64,000 bases of DNA from Liolophura sinensis (taxonomy: Eukaryota > Mollusca > Polyplacophora > Chitonida > Chitonidae), in the NCBI RefSeq assembly GCF_032854445.1, contig NC_088302.1, positions 36,462,191-36,526,190 of the forward strand, read 5' to 3'. The position numbers and the translations under genes were made by a program. The notes below the pieces were generated by a model that ran no database searches, had not been told where the DNA came from, and saw nothing but the letters and a program-made list of their open reading frames with translations. This document shows positions 55,975 through 64,000 of the stretch, piece after piece (position 1 is the stretch's first letter; every line of letters begins with the position of its first letter).

Positions 55975-57367
55975 CATAGAGAAAAGTCATAATTAATTTT
56001 ACTTTTTCTCACTGACCTGCCACACTACCACAGAAGTAAGGGATACATATGCCAAACGTAACTGTCCCTCATGACACTTTATTAAGTCATTTTATCAGCT
56101 GTTCATGTTACCATTCCATGAGAGGTGTTATTAAAAAATACCAATAACAACAATATTTGTGCACCAACTATATAAATATAAAAAAAGTTCTGATTTGATA
56201 TTATCTAGGCAAGCAACATATTACACAAAACTATCCATTGCTGTTGGTGTGACTTCTTACTTTGGATAATCAGACAATTTAAACTAACATAATAAATTTG
56301 AATTCAATTCAGCCAACAGCTCTTCAGTGGAATCGAAAGATTTCTCCAAAGCTTCACAAAAGCCCAAATTATTTCTGGTTCTATGGAAATGTAACTTATC
56401 CTTATTACTGAAAAGTTTTCAACAATTCAGTTCTAAGGTATGATATTATCAATCAGTCTATAACGCCAGCAGCATACCTGATACAAATAAAAAACATAAC
56501 ATATCTAAAAGTGCTTTGAAACTGCTGGAATTGAGTCACCAGTGCTGCATGTTTCTATATGGCATTAATAATCAATGCATATATAAAATTATTATTTTAT
56601 TACATGACAAGTCTACATGTAATCTATGCTTTTATTTTTGTTGACTTAGTATGTCACGAAAAGGAAATACAAAAAATACTGCGTAGGATTTGTCCAAAAC
56701 ATATACACTGACACACAAAATGCTAGGCAGGCTACCAAGCCATACCCTTGATGTGATGTTGAGACATAAGATGTCACTAAGCAATATCTAACCATTACAC
56801 ATTGCAATGCCTGCTTAAAGAAACACAAATGACCCCCCTCCTGCCCCACTCCCTTATTATGGCGATACCAAGACACACAGCCACACATGCTGAATTACAA
56901 TATAGTGCCATGTTAACAATAGCAGTCCTCATCACATTAGCAGCAAAAAAGCCATAAAATATCATTTTTAGTGCCGAAACATACATTTTGCCAACAGGAT
57001 ATCATAATACCATCCAAACCAGCCTTAAAGCATTTTTTTTAAAATCATTAGAATTTTCAGAATGTGGTAAATTGAGCAAGTTAGTCATAGAGGAAATTTT
57101 ATGGATATATGCACATCAGTTGTTACTTCCTCATACACAATCCCTCTGCTAACACGTGCCTGTTCCAACACAAATATCATTTCCAACAGACACAATCCAC
57201 AACCTATAAATACTTTCAAACTGACATGTTCTGGATCCTAGAAAAGATTGCATAATAACCCAAAATGTATATAGCATTTTCATCTGTAAATCATACTTTT
57301 TCATGAACTATCCAAACATTACTGGTATATATGTATTTAAAAAAAAAAATCCCTGTTCGGTTACAGC

Positions 57368-57549
57368 TTTAAATGGATACAGAATTAATTCTGATTGGCT
57401 GGTGCGAGAGATAGGCAAGTCCAGGCTATGCCTAGCCTAAGCTGACTTTTAGGTATGGCAAATTTAAGCAAGAGTGACCAAGCAGGAATTAACCCAGGAA
57501 ACCCTATGTCCACTGTCAGCCAATCAGCTTTGATTCTGTATCCCTTTCA
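57368..57549. mobile_element. Second copy of the 193-bp MITE, inverted orientation
   Basis: Ends TTTAAATGGATACAGAATTA and inverted CTGAAAGGGATACAGAATC. Its internal GAGTGACCAAGCAGGAATTA and ACCCAGGAAACCC are the reverse of the 55.8-kb copy, so the two point in opposite directions. Confidence 0.88.
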
Positions 57550-57628
57550 GATAGCAAATTAGTCCTGTAAACAGCAAAGTAGTGAAGAACACTGGTTTAC
57601 TCTGAGCAGTCCAGTTCCCTCTCACACT

Positions 57629-57675
57629 GCTGTTAATCACGTCTGTTTCTATCAATCAAAAAAAAAATTAAATTT
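57629..57675. repeat. Duplicated 47-base block, copy 1
   Basis: CTGTTAATCACGTCTGTTTC, TATCAATC then A-rich and ATTAAATTT. The same order occurs at 58127-58174 with three substitutions and a longer A run. The two are about 500 bases apart in direct orientation. Confidence 0.8.
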
Positions 57676-58126
57676 AATATATTGCCTATGATTTTAAACT
57701 TGAAAAAGAAGTCTGCATTTTTATCACACATGGCAACAACCTTTTCCCTAAATCAACTGATCTTTGCGATTTATTAAATACATATGCTTCTTACAACTAC
57801 TGGCACGACTGGTAAATTCAAATTTTATTTTACATAGCAGGAAAATTTTTTTCTACATTTAATAAATTTTTTTGTTTTAATGCAACCATTTTTTTTGTGG
57901 GGGAGGTTTCTGAAAATTAAAACTATTCCAAGTCAGTAATGTTATATGTTATACATTTTCATCTGATAATAGAAATCTGGAGGACAAAACTTGAAGAACA
58001 TAAAAAGTATTTACTGTTATTTATTATTATTATTTTTTAATGAATTTTTATGAATAATGCTGCTTGGATGGAAGTGCAGAAGAATGAGTTTCATGACATC
58101 TATTGGGTCTATCTCATGATAATACG

Positions 58127-58174
58127 CTGTTAATCAAGTCTGTTTCTATCAATGAAAAAAAAAAAATTAAATTT
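58127..58174. repeat. Duplicated 47-base block, copy 2
   Basis: CTGTTAATCAAGTCTGTTTC, TATCAATG, an A run of about 12, then ATTAAATTTCAT. Partner of the block at 57629-57675. Confidence 0.8.
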
Positions 58175-60372
58175 CATTCACAAAATTTTAGTATAAACAC
58201 AAAATTGTTGATATTGTAGACATAGCTTGACCATAAACATTCAAATTTTTTTCAACTCCCAAGAACTGCGTTTCACAATACATATTATTTCAGTGGAAAT
58301 GAAATTAAAATTTTTTGATAAGATACTGTCTATACTCGACAAGATTACTTACATAGCAGGATATGTACACACTGTATTTATGTATTATATATATGTTAAA
58401 ACTAACTACTAAAATGTTCCAGCCCAGGCATGCCAGGCTTCTGCAAGTAGAACTGCAGGTATTCATACCGCAAATACATTTACATGAACACGAATTTAAG
58501 ACCAGCAGTGAAACAAGAATAAATGTGACTTTAGGCTGCGGTTAGGGACAAGAGATGTACGGAGCAGTGAGCAAACTAGCCTTCCCTTAGCTTTGCCTCA
58601 GCTGTCCGCGCCACAGGGGCAGACATTTTGATTCCTGTTTTGACGACCTAGCTAATTCGTGCAGTGGGGCACAAAGAACACTGCTAGGTCCACACTGTAA
58701 GCTTAACTCATTAGGAGCTGCTTTGTCTATCTGAGTACTTACTGTCTTTGTAGACCACGTGAATGTTTACTTTGGTTGGATAAACTGTACAAACACGTGC
58801 AGCGAGCTCTTCGGTCAACCCGTGGTGTAAGGCTGCATGAAGCCTTCTATTATGCAGGCTGGTTTATAGACGACTACATACGGAAAGGAGATCATTGATT
58901 TTCTACACCGGAAAAGAATAGAGGAACTGCATACTCGTACCTTTGCGCTAAAGAACATGTAAACACAGTCCGGCACAAAGGACGAGTCGGGTACGGCAGA
59001 GCGGTACAAGGGAGACTACTTATGTCATGATTTTGACTACCTCTCTCCTGATACTGTTGTCTGAGCTCTTCGGTGGGTTGTAGGCCTATAGCCAGGGTTA
59101 ATATGAAGTAGGCGTAAATGTTCACGTTATACACCAATATCGAAGATAAGTTTAGCGAGTTGTTCTGTCTACTCTCAAAGGGTTCATAGAGGAATGACCT
59201 TATTAAATCGGGTAGCTCAATTTGATCTGGCTCGATCAGCAGGCAACATGGGTTTATCATTAAGATGATTTACTATAGCAATTTTAATTAATTAAGCTAT
59301 AGTCATATTCCTTGGAGGTCTCCAAACCGTGGAAATTATCAGCACAGAGGAAAACAATTAGCGATTAAATTAAGGAACTTCAAATTTATCTATCAAAGCA
59401 CCCAACATATCTGGTGTGCCTATGTATTCGCCTTTGATGTCACATCTAGCCCATAATATGCCCATATCTGTCACATACATTAATACCAGTGGGAAACTGA
59501 TTTTTTCAGGTAATTCTGCGTTAGCCATGGTGGGTGGGGGTAGAACTTGTTAACCATTTACATGAACAATTAGAATAAAGCCATATAACTGAGGTAAAGT
59601 AACAAGAGGCTGTTTTCACTGCTTAAGGGTGACCATTTGCCAAGTTTCACACTTTCGTCGCTGGTTCGTTGGTTTTGATGTGCTTAGTCTTTGTAATAGT
59701 AAGATACACCTCACCCTCCAAGATCCACACAAGGTAGGGGTTCAATCCCGGCCATGGACAGGGAATTACAACATTGTTAATCTGTCACTCTTCTTGGGAA
59801 CTTGTTATATTTAGCAGTGTGACCGTTTGCGTGGCGTTATGCATTCTTTCGTAGACCACTTGTCCTTCATGCACCAATTACTATGAGACTTGTTGCTCAT
59901 TAGGCCAGGATCGTCATTTACTTGGCCGGTACGCGTTTTATACCCGAGCACGATAACAAACTGCTTAACATAAATATGGCACTGAACAATAAATAAATAA
60001 ATATAACACCGGTGATTGAAATTGCCATACGTTACATGTATATGTCACGAAAGTTTCCATTGGTCAACCTCCACACTGTTTGTAGCCTGGTAGTAGGCCT
60101 AAGTCTGCTTGACGTCAGTTTTCATAGTTTCGTCAATTCGTTGATTCCTTAGAAGGCTACAAGCATCAGTTCAGGTGATGCAGGCTGTTTACTTCTGGTG
60201 TCGTACTTCTTTATTATCCCAAGCCGTTCAGCATACAAACTGAGGGATTAACAGGTTGTTCTGAGAGATCTACCTAATTTCTAGATCAATCAGGATTTGC
60301 AAAAACTTTATAAATTGGTTTTTGTTGCCGCCTCGCTTGGTCATCAACACTGAGAGGCTGTATCAAGGAAAC

Positions 60373-60540
60373 GGGACTGGTTGGCTGGTGTCAGTATAAT
60401 GTGACTGGATGGGGTGTCATGTCTGGTGTCTTCGACAACATGCTTCACTGGCGGCAAGACACGGTATATGTACACACACCCAATGACACCTCGTCGTCCT
60501 ATGACTGAAAATGTGTTAAGTACGACGTTAAACCCCATGC
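60373..60540 (+). repeat. Family B-related SINE, 3' part
   Basis: Starts GGGACTGGTTGGCTGGTGTC, then AGTATAATGTGACTGGATGG, GGTGTCATGTCTGGTGTCTT, CACCTCGTCGTCCTATGACT and GTTAAGTACGACGTTAAACC. Its first 60 bases are the likely source type of the minisatellite at 35.69-36.2 kb. Confidence 0.8.
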
Positions 60541-61231
60541 ATATACACATACATACAAACATATACATACGTAGCCTACACTTATACGATGGGGGGAGGG
60601 GGGTGGGGCAGATTTATATGGATGAAAGAAACCGAAAACCGAAATTTCCGAAGTAAACCACCGACCTTTAACAATTATTCAGATACTTTCCCACTAATTG
60701 TGACGTATGGATATGCAAATCATATTGGTGGAAACAAGTGGTTTTCAAGTGCGCCAATAGCCACACATGGTTGACCACTTTTTTATATGTCGCCATGTAA
60801 GGTCTCATCACGAGTTGTGCAGAGCGGTAGAACCTACAAACTCTTCACTCCGAAATGACACAAGTTTCAGACTAAAAGTCACACTAAAATTTCTGTTAAA
60901 CTTTTCCCCCCATGATCCCTTGTTAATCACTAAACATTCCAGCGTCATTAATAACAGAGTTCGACTGACTGCACCATTGTCATCACTATTTGACTCAATA
61001 AAACAATAAAAATATGTAAAGAAGAAAAATATGGAAAACTTTACTTAAGGACGGTTTCAGGCACGAAGTTAAAAAAAAATAATCAGAGGGCTGCATTCAG
61101 TCCTAGCTGGAAGACGTCAAAAACTTGAAAATGGCTGAGACACTCAAATGCAATATTTTAAAAAGGGACAGAGTCAAATACAATATTTTTGGGTTAAAAC
61201 ATGTATCCATCGTTATTATAAGATAATAGGT

Positions 61232-61440
61232 GTTAAAGGCATTAAAAGCAAAGAAAGCACTAAAACGAAGTATAAAGCAGATGAAAGACCATTAAGGTCT
61301 GAGATTGTTGTTTTTTTTTTCGAATTTTTCCAGTGGAGTAAAATAATTTTAAAACATCAGAATCTATGGGGGGGGGGGGAGTGGTCTGTTGTTACCTAGA
61401 GTATATCAGTGACATCACATCCGTATTTTTTGCTTGAAAT
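61232..61440. mobile_element. Possible third, decayed copy of the TTAA MITE
   Basis: Contains GTTAAAGGCATTAAAAG, CAGATGAAAGACC, AAGGTCTGAGATTGTTG, a long T run and CGAATTTTTCC in the order seen near 8850-8960. Later CATCACATCCGTATTTTT recalls 9238-9255. The end is not definable. Confidence 0.4.
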
Positions 61441-62266
61441 ATTTCATTTCAAGGTCTATTTGGCGAATTAATTCATAAATCTAGATGTATATCTATTTTA
61501 AGTAATGAAATATAGCAGCCTGTGTGTGCTATGTGGCAAAAATCTTGGTCTCAACATGGGTAGAAAGGGCAACCACAGAATCCAAAGTTTAAAATGTATT
61601 TTTTAAGTTGCTTTTTTTTTTAATCAATCGAAATATTTTTGTGAACAGTGGTCTTTGCCCTTAATCCTCTTTTCCAGATGTTTTAATGTCAATGATGCGA
61701 CTGTGCTGTAACAGAATAGTCATCTTGAAATAAGGAGACCACAGTTCTTGCAAGGGCGTGCAATGCATGGCATAGATAACGCGAATCTGATATTATCTGA
61801 TACTTCCTGAACTCCAGTACCAGTATTTTTTTTCACGTGTAAATGTTTTAGTCATGAATACAAATTTCATTCAACTAACATCCTACATGTTGGAGCTACT
61901 TTATCCGGCAAATCATACATTAAACCAATTTGCTAAATGGCGTGTCACCATGCATATCCATGTTGTGGTTTGGTGTAGCACAAGCCAGACGGTGCTTTCC
62001 TTTCACAGCGTTGAAAAATACATGAACAATGTAGTTAGGTAAAATTCAATGTTGTATCCATGACAACTGATTGACGGTTGCCGGCGGATGTAGCATCGAT
62101 TAACCTTATTATTGATGAGTGTGTATGCAGATTAATAATTAAGAATCAATAAGGCCTGTGGTAGCGGAGACGAGAATGTGTCGTCGTCTTTTGTGGGTGC
62201 GTTTGTAGTCAATGTAACACCGTCGTCGAGTCACTCCGTATATATGCGTCCAGCTCTAAGAGATAC

Positions 62267-62327
62267 TATATAAGGGACAGCATCACTAGGCCATCCGAAA
62301 TGATGACACCGGATCTGTTTGAAGCGG
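62267..62327 (+). promoter_or_regulatory. TATA box with short candidate first coding exon
   Basis: TATATAAG at 62267-62274, ATG at 62300-62302 and again at the next codon, then ACACCGGATCTGTTTGAAGC and a donor GGGTAAGTC with GT at 62328. The encoded start would be MMTPDLFEA. Spacing allows transcription to begin around 62295, giving a very short leader. Further exons would lie to the right; none is recognisable up to position 64000. Confidence 0.3.
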
Positions 62328-62478
62328 GTAAGTCTTGTTAATGAATGTTAAGATATGCAGAATATTACTTTGACGTGCTTGTACTAATCGACAAATCAGA
62401 TATCCGATATATGTAGGTATATTTATAGGCGTATATATAAGTTCCAAAAGTATATGACCGATAGGTATTACACAGCTG

Positions 62479-62609
62479 ACCCTGCAGATGGTCGTGGGTT
62501 TGCCACGGGCACTGCTTGGCTTGTTCCTGCTATATAATGCTGGCCGCTGTTGTATAAGTGAAATGGTCCCGAGTACGGCGTAAAACTCCGATCAAATACA
62601 TAAATACAC
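62479..62609 (+). repeat. Family A SINE, 3' half
   Basis: GATGGTCGTGGGTTTGCCAC, AATGCTGGCCGCTGTTGTAT, AAGTGAAATGGTCCCGAGTA and CGGCGTAAAACTCCGATCAA with a decayed tail. The head is missing. It starts about 150 bases after the candidate donor at 62328. Confidence 0.85.
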
Positions 62610-62930
62610 ATTATGCACCTAAATAATTAAATCAGTAATGATGGTTTAACGCCATTTAGGCAAAATTGCAGCGGTATCATGACGACTGTTGGACGTAATT
62701 ACCGTACTGCTGACATAAATTACAGGTACTCTAATTCCACAACATTTTCATGACCACACATGACAGAGCAACTTTCAGTGCAATTTATGCGCATTTTTGG
62801 AGTTGAGGTATTTTTTAATGAACACAAATAGTACACTTTATAGTCCGTTGTACTTTTGTATGTTCAAATATAATTCCTCTTTTCAACACCAACAGCATAT
62901 ATAACAAAACTGTCCTCATAGATAAACCCT

Positions 62931-63086
62931 ATGTGGGAAGGTCTGTCAGCAAGCTGCGGAGGTCGTGGGTTTTCTCCGGGCTCTGCTCGGTTTCCTCCCA
63001 CCTTAATGCCGGCCACCGTCGTATAAGTGAAATATTCTTGAGTACGGCGTAAAACACCAATCAAATAAATAAATAAATAAATAAAT
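62931..63086 (+). repeat. Family A SINE, 3' two thirds with long clean tail
   Basis: ATGTGGGAAGGTCTGTCAGC, GGTCGTGGGTTTTCTCCGGG, CACCGTCGTATAAGTGAAAT, TACGGCGTAAAACACCAATC and a perfect (AAAT)n tail of about 25 bases. The clean tail and close match to the family pattern suggest a relatively recent insertion. Confidence 0.88.
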
Positions 63087-64000
63087 CATAGATGAAACTT
63101 TGCAAATGCTTTGTTTTTCTCTACTGTACTGTTATATATCTGAATGCCATTCCGCTTTCTCGACATCAACACAACATATATAACAGAATTATTATACCAT
63201 CAATTAAATAATTTGTAAAATTTAACAGAAAGTCTGTTGTCTGAGTGATACTTGAATGTATTCTGTATTGGAGAAATCGACAAGGCGATTCTTTTTCGAG
63301 AACCAACTGTTCCGAGTTACACGTGTTTGTAGTAATATAGCAACTATCGATTCTTTTTCAAGAATCGAGCGGTGTCCTTTCAAACAAATATTTAAAAAAA
63401 ACGCCACAACTAGCGTCAATCAATGCCCTTTCGTGCCGGCTGTGCCGCATTTATTTGCTCAGTTGAACATAATACGTAGCATGGTTGATCTTTCGTGACG
63501 GTGTTACATAAAGTTTTAGTGCAATTGCATTAGAGCTTTAACCAATGGTTGTCCAGTCGGTTGTACTCTATATAGATCACAACATGAACATACACTGTTT
63601 GTGTAAGATTATGTAACGGAGCAAATCGCATCCTCGGTGCGATGATTAATAGTATGAGTGACTTCTGGCACGCAGCACAGTATAATACATCTGTTCGTCA
63701 GCGGATTTTTTCTGGTCATAATTCTACAAAGACCGTTTATAAACTAACGTTAGGATTTATACTCTTACCTTGTATCCATACACGCTCCAGCCACAGATTC
63801 GTAACTGTTGTTTTAAACTCGTTTTAAAGTTGTCTAAAAGGAGAAAGTTATGCTTTCTTTCCTGACAGTACAATGGGATATTGTTACGTTTTAAACCCTT
63901 TGCGTTCGTGGGTTTGAGTCCCGCTTTACAGTATACCTAACGAAGGCGCACTCCGGTGGTAGAAGTCGTCACCCTTCACCGCTAACTCACAAATGTGGAT

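Larger units (their letters stand above)
52434..64000. other. Right-hand region without a convincing gene
   Basis: AT-rich, with SINE copies, short MITEs, a 150-190 bp repeat and simple-sequence tracts described separately. No open frame in 54.9-62.2 kb shows a known domain or good splice context. In 58.2-59.9 and 60.6-62.2 kb I see only AT-rich sequence, apart from a possible MITE remnant near 61.2 kb. Confidence 0.6.

Noticed and set aside
59725-59760. GGTAGGGGTTCAATCCCGGCC looks like the T-arm of a tRNA gene.
   Set aside because: No matching A box, anticodon arm or acceptor stem can be formed around it. More likely a decayed tRNA-derived SINE head.
1-64000. CRISPR arrays, operons and bacterial promoters.
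   Set aside because: Spliced genes, SINEs with RNA polymerase III boxes and MITEs show this is eukaryotic nuclear DNA; tandem arrays lack the regular repeat-spacer pattern.

Overview
The window is animal nuclear DNA: AT-rich, with long introns and many repeats. Two tRNA-derived SINE families dominate the dispersed repeats. One has heads reading TGGCTCAGTTGGTTAG-like and ends in CGGCGTAAAACACCAAT plus an (AAATAAAT)n tail. Their style, and the kind of receptor and OTU genes present, suggest a marine lophotrochozoan such as a mollusc or brachiopod. The species cannot be fixed from the sequence alone.

The main gene occupies positions 1-40511 on the minus strand. It encodes a GABA-B-type (class C) G-protein-coupled receptor. 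Fourteen coding exons could be joined with no reading-frame conflict, all with GT/AG borders. They give 782 residues: signal peptide, glycosylation-rich N-terminal extension, venus-flytrap ligand domain, and transmembrane helices 1-5. The gene runs off the left edge, so helices 6-7 and the cytoplasmic tail are missing. Intron 1 is 24.6 kb and intron 6 is 8.0 kb; both are filled with repeats.

Intron 1 (15317-39872) holds SINE pieces, several tandem arrays, a TTAA-flanked MITE copy, a 233-bp foldback hairpin, a SINE-derived minisatellite and a broken Crypton-type tyrosine recombinase on the plus strand. Intron 6 (4573-12524) holds a 40-bp-unit tandem array with SINEs inserted in it, another full SINE, and the other long TTAA MITE copy.

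The region 40512-49415 is mostly non-coding, with SINE copies and one weak candidate exon. At 49416-52433 (minus) an intronless gene encodes a 1005-residue protein. It has a transposase-like N-terminal half whose presumed catalytic acidic positions are mostly changed, an OTU cysteine-protease domain with an intact D/C/H set, and a cysteine-rich CXC-like segment. It looks like a transposon-derived gene, possibly domesticated.

The region 52434-64000 has no convincing gene. It contains SINEs, a 150-190 bp repeat, two inverted-orientation copies of a short MITE, a 45-bp duplicated block and, at 62.27-62.33 kb, a TATA box followed by a short ATG exon with a good donor. That may be the start of a plus-strand gene leaving the window on the right.

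The two recognised genes have no evident functional link. Searches that would be decisive (BLAST, HMMER, RNA-seq) could not be run here.
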